From positions 186,001-250,000 of the forward strand of contig NZ_CP104854.1 of assembly GCF_050916235.1 (NCBI RefSeq): DNA of 64,000 nucleotides, read 5' to 3'. Made by a program: the position numbers and the translations under genes. This DNA comes from Maridesulfovibrio sp050916235. GTDB lineage: Bacteria > Desulfobacterota > Desulfovibrionia > Desulfovibrionales > Desulfovibrionaceae. The notes beneath the pieces are model-generated. The model searched no databases and had not been told where the DNA came from. It was given only the letters and a program-made list of their open reading frames with translations. Below, in pieces: positions 18,086-26,661 of this stretch (positions within the stretch are counted from its first letter, which is position 1; each line of letters starts with the position of its first letter).

Positions 18086-18880
18086 ATGTATTACGACGTA
18101 CATACACACGCTTTCCACCCTAAAATAGCTGAAAAGGTGGTGGAACAGCTTCACGGACATTATGGAATCAGCGCAGTTGGCACGGGCCTTACCGATGACC
18201 TTCTTGAACGGGCCAGCCGGGCAGGATTGGACCGGGTGGTCATCCACACTGCTGCTACGGAACCGGATCAGGTAATACCTGCCAACAACTGGTCCATAGA
18301 ACTGGCGAAGTCCGATGAAAGGATCATTACGTTCGGTACCATGCACCCAGACTATGCCGATCCTGAAAAGGAATTTGCCAGACTTGAAAGAAACGGAATA
18401 AAGGGCCTAAAATTCCATCCCGACTTTCAGGGATTCTTCATGGACGAAAAAAGATTCTACCGCATTCTTGAAATGGTACAGGGACGTTTCGTGGTCATGT
18501 TCCATGTTGGAGATAAACTTCCGCCTGAGAAGAATCCTTCCTGCCCTATAAAGTTACGCAAAATTCTGGAAAACTTCCCTGATCTGACCTGCATAGCAGC
18601 CCACATGGGCGGATACTGCCACTGGCAGTGGGCATCGGAAGAACTGGCTGGATTCAACGTATACATGGACACCTCCAGCGCCATTCCCTTCATGGATAGG
18701 CTGGTACTCAGGGAAATCGTAAACAAACATCCCAGGGAGAGAATCCTGTTCGGCAGCGACTATCCTCTCTTTGACCCGGGTCAAACCATGAAGGACTTTC
18801 AGCAGGCATTGAATCTCAAGGATTCAGAGATGGAGATCCACTTATCCGCAGCGGAAAATCTATTTGCGGAACTCAATTAG
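18086..18880 (+). CDS. Amidohydrolase-family (Amidohydro_2) metal-dependent hydrolase
   Basis: A 264-residue TIM-barrel hydrolase. Metal ligands are visible in YDVHTHAF (HxH), KGLKFHPDFQGF (His after a conserved Lys), MFHVGD, IAAHMGGYCHWQWA and the final Asp in ILFGSDYPLFDPG. This pattern is that of amidohydrolase family 2, which includes decarboxylases and lactonases. The substrate cannot be told. It stands alone on the plus strand and ends at a strong bidirectional terminator. Confidence 0.85.
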   Translation: MYYDVHTHAFHPKIAEKVVEQLHGHYGISAVGTGLTDDLLERASRAGLDRVVIHTAATEPDQVIPANNWSIELAKSDERIITFGTMHPDYADPEKEFARLERNGIKGLKFHPDFQGFFMDEKRFYRILEMVQGRFVVMFHVGDKLPPEKNPSCPIKLRKILENFPDLTCIAAHMGGYCHWQWASEELAGFNVYMDTSSAIPFMDRLVLREIVNKHPRERILFGSDYPLFDPGQTMKDFQQALNLKDSEMEIHLSAAENLFAELN

Positions 18881-18889
18881 TAGACACGT

Positions 18890-18934
18890 AACAATAATCC
18901 GCACAGTGCTATCTGCGTTGTGCGGATTATTGTT
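18890..18934. terminator. Bidirectional terminator
   Basis: A long inverted repeat: AACAATAATCCGCAC (starting 18890) pairs with GTGCGGATTATTGTT (ending 18934) around a loop of about 15 bases. It sits between convergent genes ending at 18880 and 18941. A/T-rich outer stem halves serve both directions. Confidence 0.8.
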
Positions 18935-18940
18935 GCCTCA

Positions 18941-19450
18941 TCAGACTTTTTTTGCTGCATATTTACCCATAAAATATACCACTATGTGGTGAAACGGCCT
19001 GATCAGATTGAAATACAGAGGCCCTGTCCAGTGACGGTAATGAACGATGGTAAATATGTAAAACCGCGCATTCCCATTCATCTCTGGCTCCGCAACAACA
19101 CCAATACACCCACTAAGATGCCGATCTGTAGCTTCGCCTATCCAGTATTTCTCAGGCTTGAAATCCACTGAAGTAAAGAAATCCACCCGACCTCCGGCAT
19201 TGAAATCGTACTCTGAAACATCTGAATTACCTTTGAACAATTCATCGTGCTTGAGCCCAAACAAATCGGCAACGACACCTCGAATACGGTAAAGCAGCGT
19301 CAGCCAGTACGGCTGGTAAGTCATCAACCGTATCAGGAAGTCGTGCATGGAATTCCTGCTTGTAAAGGCCTTCACATCCACATAGCCAGCGTTTTCAAGA
19401 AGTGCGGAAATGGACTCCACTGATTCCAGAATCCTGATTGAATCTGTCAT
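18941..19450 (-). CDS. DUF2867 family protein
   Basis: A 169-residue protein with the DUF2867 look: YFMGKYA at the C-terminus, HYRHWTGPLYFNLIRPFHHIVV, and a central sheet region (GRVDFFTSVDFKPEKYWIGEATDRHLSGCIGVV). No function is established for the family; part of it appears fused to NAD-binding proteins elsewhere. Its ATG overlaps the last four bases of the upstream flavoprotein reading frame (ATGA), so the two are translationally coupled in the TetR operon. No signal peptide; a C-terminal amphipathic/hydrophobic stretch is present. Confidence 0.75.
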   Translation of the reverse strand: MTDSIRILESVESISALLENAGYVDVKAFTSRNSMHDFLIRLMTYQPYWLTLLYRIRGVVADLFGLKHDELFKGNSDVSEYDFNAGGRVDFFTSVDFKPEKYWIGEATDRHLSGCIGVVAEPEMNGNARFYIFTIVHYRHWTGPLYFNLIRPFHHIVVYFMGKYAAKKV

Positions 19451-19914
19451 GGATTCATCCTCCCCAGCTCAACGGCCTCAACCCTCATTACTTCGAATTC
19501 ACGCACCATGCCCATTTCCTTCCAAAGCAGTGCATGGCCCTTGAAGAATCGATACAGATGCACTCTGTCCATCCACCTGTCGATTTCTACCTGTGTCGCC
19601 TTGCGCCTTTCCCCGGATCGGCAGATAAGCCTTAAAGCAGGAGATACCAGAAACTTTCCCTGTAACAATGATCTAATCCAGAATCCAACCCTGGAATTCA
19701 CTGCCATCATGCACATAAGTTAATCACGTTCAAGGTTTGCGCGCATTTTTTCAGGGAACTTTTCAAAATAGTATCCGCGATTCTCTCCAGTAAAAGTAAC
19801 TGAGCCAATAGGAGAAACACGCGGCATTCCATCTGAGTCCACTGTTGCAACCGATACGTGCTTCACCTCGGAGAACAGTTTCTCTACCTCTTTCCACGTA
19901 ACTTCAGCCTGCAT
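19447..19914 (-). pseudogene. PNPOx-like flavin-binding family gene interrupted by an in-frame TAA
   Basis: One reading frame from an ATG at 19914 (GGAGG upstream) runs 64 codons to TAA at 19720-19722, then continues in the same frame CTT ATG TGC ATG ATG for another 90 codons to 19447. The first part is the N-terminus of a pyridoxamine-5'-phosphate-oxidase-like split-barrel protein (VSVATVDSDGMPRVSPIGS, YFEKFPEKMRANLERD). The second part (MAVNSRVGFWIRSLLQGKF, ERRKATQVEIDRWMDRVH) is the expected C-terminal half. There is no frame change, so one substitution such as CAA to TAA would explain the break. Alternatives are a sequencing error, stop read-through, or two separately translated halves restarting at ATG 19716. 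It lies 13 bases after tetR and overlaps the DUF2867 start. Confidence 0.8.
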
Positions 19915-19927
19915 TTTGATTCCTCCA

Positions 19928-20506
19928 TTATTTACGTTCTGGAATCCCGTACAACTCATTCTGCACCAGACGAATCAGGTCATCACGTTCCTGCCCGCTA
20001 ATCGCCGGAACCACCATCCTCGTCCCCACAAACAGGGAGTAGCTTATTCTGGACAGCAGCCTGGCCCGGTCAGGATCACCGCAAACCTCTTCAAATATGG
20101 AAGTAAGATAATCCATGCGGATACCGTCAACACGTTCAAGAAACTCCCGTGGAAGCGGGTCACGCAACGCCCATGCCCTGATACTTGTCTCACTGCCAGC
20201 AGGAAGGGAATTGGATGCCTCTACTATCATCCTGAACCTCTCGGCGGCATCATTCCCCCTGTCGGCTATCTCCATGCGCGCAAGCGTACAGACCTGAACC
20301 CAGTGCTCAAGCATGCGCTTCAGGTAATCATCCCTGCTCCTGAAGTGATGATAAAATGAACCTTTTGTTACCCCCAGCTGTTTGCATAGAGCATCAATGG
20401 TCAGATACTGGATACTGTCAGTCTCGAGTATACGGATACCGGCATCTAACAACTCCTCCATGGAGTTACTTCTTTTCCTGCTTCCCTTTTCATTTAGCAT
20501 GGTCAT
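19928..20506 (-). CDS. TetR/AcrR family transcriptional regulator
   Basis: A 192-residue repressor-type protein. The N-terminal TetR helix-turn-helix is clear: LLDAGIRILETDSIQYLTIDALCKQLGVTKGSFYHHFRSRDDYL at about residues 20-62. The C-terminal ligand/dimer domain has no recognisable effector site. GGAGG lies four bases before the ATG. It is the first gene of a three-gene unit with the flavoprotein and DUF2867 genes. A perfect 25-bp palindrome lies 15 bases upstream over the likely transcription start, indicating autorepression. The inducer may be a substrate of the flavoprotein. Confidence 0.9.
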   Translation of the reverse strand: MTMLNEKGSRKRSNSMEELLDAGIRILETDSIQYLTIDALCKQLGVTKGSFYHHFRSRDDYLKRMLEHWVQVCTLARMEIADRGNDAAERFRMIVEASNSLPAGSETSIRAWALRDPLPREFLERVDGIRMDYLTSIFEEVCGDPDRARLLSRISYSLFVGTRMVVPAISGQERDDLIRLVQNELYGIPERK

Positions 20507-20520
20507 ACATCCTCCAAGTC

Positions 20521-20545
20521 AACATACCATACCGTATGGTATGTT
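20521..20545. promoter_or_regulatory. TetR operator, perfect palindrome
   Basis: AACATACCATAC (20521-20532) and GTATGGTATGTT (20534-20545) are exact inverted copies around one central C. Length and symmetry match TetR-family operators. It touches the predicted -10 and covers the start-site region of the tetR operon, so binding should block transcription. Confidence 0.85.
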
Positions 20546-20573
20546 TGTAACAGTATTCACAATTTCAGGTCAA
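20544..20573 (-). promoter_or_regulatory. Predicted sigma-70-like promoter of the tetR operon
   Basis: On the minus strand TTGACC (20568-20573) and TACAAA (20544-20549) are separated by 18 bases. The -10 abuts the TetR palindrome. The motif match is moderate, but the position is what an autorepressed operon needs. Confidence 0.5.
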
Positions 20574-20576
20574 CAT

Positions 20577-20612
20577 AAAAAAAGAGAGCCGCCTGCAAAA
20601 TGCAAACGGCTC
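20577..20612 (-). terminator. Intrinsic terminator after the cytochrome c gene
   Basis: On the minus strand GAGCCG (20607-20612) pairs with CGGCTC (20586-20591), with an inner TTTGCA/TGCAGG region extending the stem imperfectly, followed by CTCTTTTTTT. It lies about 35 bases past the cytochrome stop. Confidence 0.78.
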
Positions 20613-20644
20613 GTTCATACAACCTCGAAAACTTGGAAGAATTC

Positions 20645-21139
20645 TTAGTTGTGTGCTCTTTCCTGCTTGGGGTGACAAGCGTTGTTAGCACAAGGGGCAG
20701 TAGCAATGTCGGTCTTGCCTTCCTTGTTCATCTTCACGTGGCAACCACGACAGCTTGCATCGCTGGACAGGGTGTGGAATGCCTTGAAGTAAGACTTGGG
20801 CTTAGCCTTGTGCTTGATGTCATCGTGACAGCCGGGAGCAGCACAACCTTTGATCTGGGACTTGCCATCCCAGGTATGGTGACACTTAACACAGTTTACA
20901 TCCTGGTGATCAAAGTGTGAAAACTTTACCTGAGCAAAGCGGACTTTGTTCAGGGGCTCAGGACGCTGGAATTCGAGATTGATGGGAAACCTAACAACCA
21001 GTTCTTCCTTAACAACTTCAGACTTGTTATTGGAAATGCTAGCAATCTCCTCACTCAGATTGCTGGTGGTGGTTGCGTAAATAATTACGAGAACGGCAAA
21101 CACAACTGCCATTCCTACATACAGAAAATTCGTCTTCAT
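20645..21139 (-). CDS. Membrane-anchored tetraheme class III cytochrome c
   Basis: A periplasmic electron carrier of the cytochrome c3 family, about 164 residues. An uncleaved-looking N-terminal hydrophobic segment (FLYVGMAVVFAVLVIIYATT) would anchor it. Four heme-binding motifs are visible in c3 style: CVKCHH, CAAPGCHDD (CX4CH), CRGCH and CANNACHP (CX4CH). Lone histidines (FSHFDHQD, AFHTL) can act as distal ligands. The ATG at 21139 is chosen because AGGAGGA precedes it; the upstream in-frame ATG at 21154 lies before that site. Anchored c3 proteins usually link periplasmic hydrogenase/formate dehydrogenase electrons to membrane complexes. No partner is adjacent. Confidence 0.9.
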   Translation of the reverse strand: MKTNFLYVGMAVVFAVLVIIYATTTSNLSEEIASISNNKSEVVKEELVVRFPINLEFQRPEPLNKVRFAQVKFSHFDHQDVNCVKCHHTWDGKSQIKGCAAPGCHDDIKHKAKPKSYFKAFHTLSSDASCRGCHVKMNKEGKTDIATAPCANNACHPKQERAHN

Positions 21140-21706
21140 TCTATTCCTCCTCATGAAAGTCGTAACTTCCTACTCAAAATCCGCGATTATTTCAATAAAA
21201 ATACGTAGATGTATATGCTATGCAACTAAACTTCCCAGCATTTTGGCTGACTATAAAACGGATATTGAGAAAAATTTCACACGAATCACTTCTATGTAAT
21301 AATATAACTGATACACATACTCTGAAAGCAAAACTGAATATCAACTTGATTATTAACTGCTCAAGCACGCAAAACTATATAACTTAGGACCAGAAAAGAT
21401 TTATATTACACAAAATTTACTTCATATCAAAGAAGTTCAACATGATATTTTCATATCCGGAAAGCAATAAAAACTTTTCATTTTTTCTTTACCCGTCACA
21501 ATTCGCCTTCTCACAGTGCCATGAGAATGACTTAAATGAGAAATATTGCCCCGGTTTTTCGCAAACCCGGTCGTAAACTGCGCTCAGTTTATTATAAATC
21601 AAACAATTCAGAAATGTTAACAAATGAAAAAAAGCCCCAGTATTCTATCAATGCCGGGGCCCGTCTTATATTTCAGATCAGACATAAAAAAGACGCGTAA
21701 AGTCGT
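21140..21706. other. AT-rich intergenic stretch
   Basis: 567 bases separating the cytochrome gene from the ABC ATPase gene. Apart from the terminator at 21627-21660, I see only AT-rich sequence (about 21180-21620) with no long ORF or clear palindrome. The cytochrome promoter must be here. Confidence 0.4.
21627..21660 (-). terminator. Terminator of the nucleoside ABC operon
   Basis: On the minus strand GCCCC (21656-21660) pairs with GGGGC (21634-21638), extended imperfectly inward, and TTTTTTT follows (21627-21633). It lies about 45 bases after the ATPase stop. Confidence 0.72.
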
Positions 21707-23248
21707 CTATTCGCGCACCCCAGCCATCAGCAGACCGATGCTGTCAACTTTTGCCTTATCGGTTACCGGGAACTCATCCATGATCTGCCCACAGTACATT
21801 ACGGCCACACGGTCAGCAAGCTGCAAAGCCTCACCCAGATCACCGGTTACGAGAAGTATTCCTGCCATTTTGCGTGCTTCAAGAAGCCGTTTCCAGACTT
21901 CTTCGGTTGCGGAGATGTCGAGTCCCTGCGTGGGCTGCTCAGCAACTATGAGGTGAGGCTGGCGATAAAGCTCGCGTGCGAGGACCATCTTCTGGAGGTT
22001 ACCCCCGGAAAGCTGCCACGCAAGGGCATGAATCCGGCCAGGACGGACATCATAATCATGTACCAGTTCTTCCGCCTTTTTGGCGGCCTTGTCCCGCTGC
22101 AGGAACGGTCCGGAGGAAAAGCCCTGCCGTGTTGTCAGGAGCAGGTTGTCCACCAGATCAAGGTTGCGGGCGGTAGCCAGATCAAGACGATCTTCGGGAA
22201 TATAGGACATAGAGTTGTTCCAGGTCATTTCTGCAAAAAATTTGCGCCACGGCTTGCCCATGATGAAAATCTTATCCTTAGGCGGCCTGCGTAGCCCGCA
22301 GACACCTTCAACCAGCTCCTGCTGACCGTTACCGGCAACTCCGACGATGGCAACAACTTCCCCCTTACGCACATCCAGACTGATGTCGCGCAGGCCTATG
22401 CCGGTCATGTTCCGAACTTCAAGTACCTTTTCGCCTAGTTCGACCTCTTCCTTGTCCACCTCAAGAAGAATTTCCTTACCGACCATACGGCAGGCCAGAT
22501 CAGCCTTGGAAACAATCTTGTCGCGAGGAACCTCGGCATCAATGTTACCGCGGCGCAGAATAGCCACTTCGTCAGCAATTGCCATAACTTCTTCAAGCTT
22601 ATGGCTGATGAAAACCACTGATTTACCCTGACGGGTCATCGCCCACAGGGCCTCAAAAAGACGGAAAGCTTCACGTGGTGTAAGAACCGCTGTCGGTTCA
22701 TCGAAAATGAGCACCCTGCTCTCGCGGTAAAGCAGCTTGAGAATCTCAACTCGCTGCTTTTCTCCCATGGAAAGGTCGCCGACCTTGGCCGCAGGATCAA
22801 TCTCCAGTTCATAGTCTGAGGCCAGCTTGCGGACCCGCTCTTCCATCTCCTTTGGATTGACGAAAAATCCGCCCTCCTGACCGAGCAGGACGTTCTGGGC
22901 AACAGTCATGGTATCCACCAGCATGAAGTGCTGGTAAACCATGCCGATTCCCGCATGGATGGCATCCTTGGAGTTGGAAAAATCAACACGTTGCCCATCG
23001 ACCTCAATGTGCCCTTCATCTGGACGGAAACGACCGGCCAACATGGACATGAGGGTACTTTTACCGGCTCCGTTCTCTCCAAGCAGAGCCTTAATGCGCC
23101 CGGGATAGAGATCAAGAAAAATCTGGTTGTTGGCAACGACCTTACCGAAACGTTTGGTAATGCCCTTCAGAGAAATAATCGGGGAACAGCCTTCGAACCC
23201 GGTGGCTTTCTGGCACTCGGGACGGGTGAAATCAGTTTGGGAACTCAT
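21707..23248 (-). CDS. Nucleoside/simple-sugar ABC transporter, double ATPase subunit
   Basis: The energising subunit of a BMP-type (NupA/YufO-like) importer, about 513 residues with two ABC modules. Module 1: Walker A LLGENGAGKSTLMSMLAG, signature LSMGEKQRVEILK, Walker B VLIFDEPTAVLTP. Module 2: a VAIVGVAGNGQQELVEG degenerate P-loop, then LSGGNLQKMVLARELYR and LIVAEQPTQGLD. The weak second P-loop is normal for this family. ATG 23248 (AGGTGG five bases upstream) is preferred; an in-frame GTG at 23257 follows directly on the permease stop. It is the last gene of the transporter operon. Confidence 0.93.
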   Translation of the reverse strand: MSSQTDFTRPECQKATGFEGCSPIISLKGITKRFGKVVANNQIFLDLYPGRIKALLGENGAGKSTLMSMLAGRFRPDEGHIEVDGQRVDFSNSKDAIHAGIGMVYQHFMLVDTMTVAQNVLLGQEGGFFVNPKEMEERVRKLASDYELEIDPAAKVGDLSMGEKQRVEILKLLYRESRVLIFDEPTAVLTPREAFRLFEALWAMTRQGKSVVFISHKLEEVMAIADEVAILRRGNIDAEVPRDKIVSKADLACRMVGKEILLEVDKEEVELGEKVLEVRNMTGIGLRDISLDVRKGEVVAIVGVAGNGQQELVEGVCGLRRPPKDKIFIMGKPWRKFFAEMTWNNSMSYIPEDRLDLATARNLDLVDNLLLTTRQGFSSGPFLQRDKAAKKAEELVHDYDVRPGRIHALAWQLSGGNLQKMVLARELYRQPHLIVAEQPTQGLDISATEEVWKRLLEARKMAGILLVTGDLGEALQLADRVAVMYCGQIMDEFPVTDKAKVDSIGLLMAGVRE

Positions 23249-23257
23249 ATTGACCAC

Positions 23258-24181
23258 CTATCCTTCGGGCTCAATGTTTACGCCAAGATGTGCGGGAGCC
23301 TCTCCGCTGCGTCCGCGCATGGCGGAAAAGATCAGTACCAGAATTGTAAGGGCGTAAGGCAGCATCAGCAGCAGAGACGACGGGATGTGTGTTCCCACTG
23401 CCTGCAGGCGAAGCTGAAAAGCCATAACACCACCGAAAAGATAGGCTCCGAAAACGGCCCGTCCGGGTTTCCAGAAGGCAAAAATAACAAGTGCCACCGC
23501 AATCCATCCGCGTCCGCCGGAAAGACCGTTAGCCCATAAATGGGTGTAGGCAAGGGAGAGGTAAGCACCGCCAAGACCAATGAGGAACCCGCCGCCAAGA
23601 AGAGCTATCCAGCGAAGACGTATTGCCTTTAAACCTACAGCTGCAGCTGCAGCAGGTTTTTCGCCGACGGCAGAAATTGCAAGGCCGAGACTGGTGCGGT
23701 TCATGAAGAACATAAAAAGGAGCGGAATCAGGAAGGACACATAAACGAGTGCGTCCTGCTTGAAAAAAATATCCCCGATGTAGGGAATTGATGAAAGGAC
23801 AGGAAAGCTGAACTTGTCAAACCCATGGGTGGCAGTGCCGATATAGGGAGTACCCAGAAAGTTGCACAAACCGACGCCGAGTATGGTCAAGGCCAGGCCG
23901 GATACGACCTGGTTTCCAAGGCAGGTGATGCAGACAATTCCGTGCAGGGCTGCCATCATGGTTCCGGCAATCCCTCCGGCAATAAAACCGAGCCAGGGGT
24001 TCCCGGTGGTCAGCGTAACAAAAAAAGCCGCAAAGGCCGCCATACTCATCATCCCCTCGACACCGAGGTTGAGCACCCCGCCCTTCTCAGTGAGGATTTC
24101 ACCAAGAGTTGCATAAAGTATGGGCGTCCCGGACTGAACAGTGGCAGCCAGCAGGGGAACAATAAAACTTTCCAACATCAC
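23258..24181 (-). CDS. Nucleoside ABC transporter permease (YufQ/NupQ-like)
   Basis: A 307-residue membrane protein of the BPD_transp_2 type with about eight helices. Family landmarks are TPILYATLGEILTEKGGVLNLGVEGMM at the N-terminus, LGLAISAVGEKPAAAAAVG (the coupling loop), and GLGGAYLSLAY. It pairs with the second permease to form the heterodimeric channel. It lies 145 bases after that permease and directly before the ATPase. Confidence 0.92.
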   Translation of the reverse strand: MMLESFIVPLLAATVQSGTPILYATLGEILTEKGGVLNLGVEGMMSMAAFAAFFVTLTTGNPWLGFIAGGIAGTMMAALHGIVCITCLGNQVVSGLALTILGVGLCNFLGTPYIGTATHGFDKFSFPVLSSIPYIGDIFFKQDALVYVSFLIPLLFMFFMNRTSLGLAISAVGEKPAAAAAVGLKAIRLRWIALLGGGFLIGLGGAYLSLAYTHLWANGLSGGRGWIAVALVIFAFWKPGRAVFGAYLFGGVMAFQLRLQAVGTHIPSSLLLMLPYALTILVLIFSAMRGRSGEAPAHLGVNIEPEG

Positions 24182-24255
24182 ATCACCCTAAAAAAGCGGA
24201 TGGATACGAGCCATCCATATTAGTAAGTGCAGACTTATCAAGTCCCTCATCCCCC

Positions 24256-24292
24256 GGGCGGGAAGACGCAGGAATTATCCCATCTTCCGCCC
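24256..24292. other. Intra-operon hairpin between the two permease genes
   Basis: GGGCGGGAAGA (from 24256) and TCTTCCGCCC (to 24292) can form a long stem in the 145-base gap. There is no T-run, so it probably affects mRNA stability or processing rather than termination. Confidence 0.45.
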
Positions 24293-24326
24293 AAGAGAAA
24301 TGTGCTTTTCAAAGCACTCCTGCACC

Positions 24327-25385
24327 TTAATTCTTCTTCACAATCTTATAAGTAACCAGCATCTGACCGGCCAGAACAGACAGTAGAATAAGCCCTTCCA
24401 TAATTGATCCGAAAGAGGCCGGAGTCTGCAGCTCAAGCTGCATATTCTCTACTCCGACACGCAGTGCAGCCAGCAGATACGCGGAAATACCGATATACAA
24501 AGGATGGAGGCGCGCCAGCCAGGCAACAACAATCGCGGTATAACCGTAGCCCACCATGATGCTGGGCTGAAGTCTGTTGATGGTTGCCGAAGCTTCAATG
24601 CAACCGGCCCACCCGGCCAGAGCCCCTGAAAGCGCCATAACCAGAATAGTCAGCATTCCGTACGGCAGGCGGGAGTACATGGCAACCTTCACCCCTTCAC
24701 CGGCAACCCGTATCTCAAAGCCGAGACGGGTGAAACGCATGAAGGCCCACATGGCTACTCCTGCCCCTACACAGACGGCAAATCCCCAATGCAGGCGGGT
24801 TTCACCTATATGCCCGATGATTGCGGCGGGAGAAAACTCCGGAGTCACTGGGAAGCCGAAACTGGCCGGATCTTTCCATACCCCAAAAACAAGATACTCA
24901 AGCAGAAGTATGGCGATGTAGTTTAACATCAGGGTGGAGATAATCTCGTTCACCTGCAGCTTAAGACGCAGGATGGCCGGGATATAGGCCCAGAATGCTC
25001 CGAAAAGTGCGGCGCAGATGAACATGAGCGGCATAAGCACAAATCCGGAAAGATCGGGAAATGAAAGTGCGGCCCAAGTTGCACCGATGGCGCCGAGTGC
25101 GAACTGGCCTTCCGCACCGATGTTCCAGACCTGCATCCTGAAAGCGATAGCCACACCCAGTGCGCAGAGAAAAATCGGGATAGATTTTAAAAGGGCATCT
25201 TCCAAAGCCCAGGAAGCACCAAAAGACCCCTGCCAGAGCACAAGGAGTCCTTGAACAGCAGATTTACCCTGCAATTCGAGCAGGAGCGCGCTTATCCCGA
25301 AAGACAGAACCAAAGCGCCCACGATAATAATCGGGGCGCCCCAGTTCCAGGGTTCGTCGCGCTTTTGTAAGCGATAACCCAACAT
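24327..25385 (-). CDS. Nucleoside ABC transporter permease (YufP/NupP-like)
   Basis: A 352-residue BPD_transp_2 permease. Landmarks are IFLCALGVAIAFRMQVWNIGAEGQFALGA, LRLKLQVNEIISTLMLNYIA, the coupling segment GFEIRVAGEGVKVAMYS and a GYGYTAIVVAWLARLHP segment. It starts six bases after the binding-protein stop, showing tight coupling. With the other permease, double ATPase and BMP binding protein it forms one importer, most likely for purine nucleosides given the adjacent phosphoribosyltransferase. Confidence 0.92.
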   Translation of the reverse strand: MLGYRLQKRDEPWNWGAPIIIVGALVLSFGISALLLELQGKSAVQGLLVLWQGSFGASWALEDALLKSIPIFLCALGVAIAFRMQVWNIGAEGQFALGAIGATWAALSFPDLSGFVLMPLMFICAALFGAFWAYIPAILRLKLQVNEIISTLMLNYIAILLLEYLVFGVWKDPASFGFPVTPEFSPAAIIGHIGETRLHWGFAVCVGAGVAMWAFMRFTRLGFEIRVAGEGVKVAMYSRLPYGMLTILVMALSGALAGWAGCIEASATINRLQPSIMVGYGYTAIVVAWLARLHPLYIGISAYLLAALRVGVENMQLELQTPASFGSIMEGLILLSVLAGQMLVTYKIVKKN

Positions 25386-25391
25386 AAATTA

Positions 25392-26468
25392 TTACTTGGT
25401 ATTTCCGATTACGCCTTCAACAAACCAGTTCATGCCGAGCAGGTCGGGATCGGACATGGTCTTGCCGGCGGGAACGATTTCCTTTCCGGTCTGGTCGTTG
25501 ATGGGGCCAACGAAAATAGCATTGTTGCCTTTAATGATCTCTTCCTTGGCTGCAAGAACCTTGTCCTTAACATCCTGAGGAACCATGGGACCGAAGGGAG
25601 CAATATCAACTACGCCCTGATCCATGCCCCACCACAGAGCCTCGTTACCCTGCCAGACACCGTCACGAACCTGTTCAACAGTGTTCTTGAAGAGCGGAGC
25701 CCAGTTCCAGATGGCAGCGGTCAGGTGAGCCTTTGGAGCCATTTTGGACATGTCGGAGTTGTAAGCGATGGAATACTTGCCGCGTTCCTGAGCTGCTTCC
25801 TGGGGACCGGGGGAATCCTGGTGCTGGGTGATGATGTCAGCCTTCATATCCAGCAGGGAGATGGCTGCGTCTTTTTCCAGAGCAGGATCGTACCAGGTCT
25901 TGGTCCATACAACGCGAACGGTTGCTTCGGGGTTCACGGAACGTGCTCCGAGAGCAAATGCGTTGATACCGCGGATTACTTCAGGAATGGGGAAGGCGGC
26001 AACATAGCCGATCACGTTGGACTTGGTCATCAGACCAGCAACGATACCGGTCAGGTAGCGGGCCTGATACATGCGGCCAAAGTAGTTGCTCATGTTAGGG
26101 GTGGTCTTGAAACCAGAGCAGTGCATGAAAGCAACGTTGGGGAACTTCTTGGAAACCTTGACCATGGGGTCCATGTAACCGAAGCTGGTTCCGAAAATTA
26201 CATCATAGCCTTTGCGGGCGAAGTTGAGAACTACACGCTCGGAGTCGGGACCTTCAGGAACAGACTCAACAAAAGAAGTTTCAACCCAGGGAAGAGCTTC
26301 AAGAGCTTTGCGGCCCTGATCCTGAGCATAGGAGTAACCTTCGTCACCCACGGGGGAAATGTAGACAAAACCGACTTTGAGCTTATCTTTCTTAGCTCCG
26401 GCAAAAGCCACGGATGCCATCATTACGGACATTGCCGCAACAAGGGCCATAAGCAGAACTTTACGCAT
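25392..26468 (-). CDS. BMP family (PnrA-like) nucleoside-binding protein
   Basis: A periplasmic binding protein of 358 residues with a Sec signal peptide (MRKVLLMALVAAMSVMMASVAFAG). It has no lipobox, unlike Gram-positive BmpA lipoproteins. Family features are KVGFVYISPVGDEGYSYAQDQGRKALE, VIFGTSFGYMDPMVKVSKKFP, MYQARYLTGIVAGLMTKSN and KADIITQHQDSPGPQEAA. The ATG at 26468 is chosen for its signal peptide and the AAGGAG before it. PnrA-like proteins bind inosine, guanosine and other nucleosides. First gene of the transporter operon, about 190 bases after gpt. Confidence 0.92.
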   Translation of the reverse strand: MRKVLLMALVAAMSVMMASVAFAGAKKDKLKVGFVYISPVGDEGYSYAQDQGRKALEALPWVETSFVESVPEGPDSERVVLNFARKGYDVIFGTSFGYMDPMVKVSKKFPNVAFMHCSGFKTTPNMSNYFGRMYQARYLTGIVAGLMTKSNVIGYVAAFPIPEVIRGINAFALGARSVNPEATVRVVWTKTWYDPALEKDAAISLLDMKADIITQHQDSPGPQEAAQERGKYSIAYNSDMSKMAPKAHLTAAIWNWAPLFKNTVEQVRDGVWQGNEALWWGMDQGVVDIAPFGPMVPQDVKDKVLAAKEEIIKGNNAIFVGPINDQTGKEIVPAGKTMSDPDLLGMNWFVEGVIGNTK

Positions 26469-26661
26469 CTTCCACTCCTTCGAATTCAATTTTGAAAAGT
26501 CAACGAAGTTCCGTACCAACGAATCTTCCCTTAAAAGAAAGGCCGCAGCACAGGACAAATAAAAAACAAATACACAACCAGCCCCCGGACTCCCTTGTCC
26601 GGCAGCTGGCAATGCAAAAACTGTCCTGAACCTGATATAGTTAAAGCCTGGAATTCAGGCT

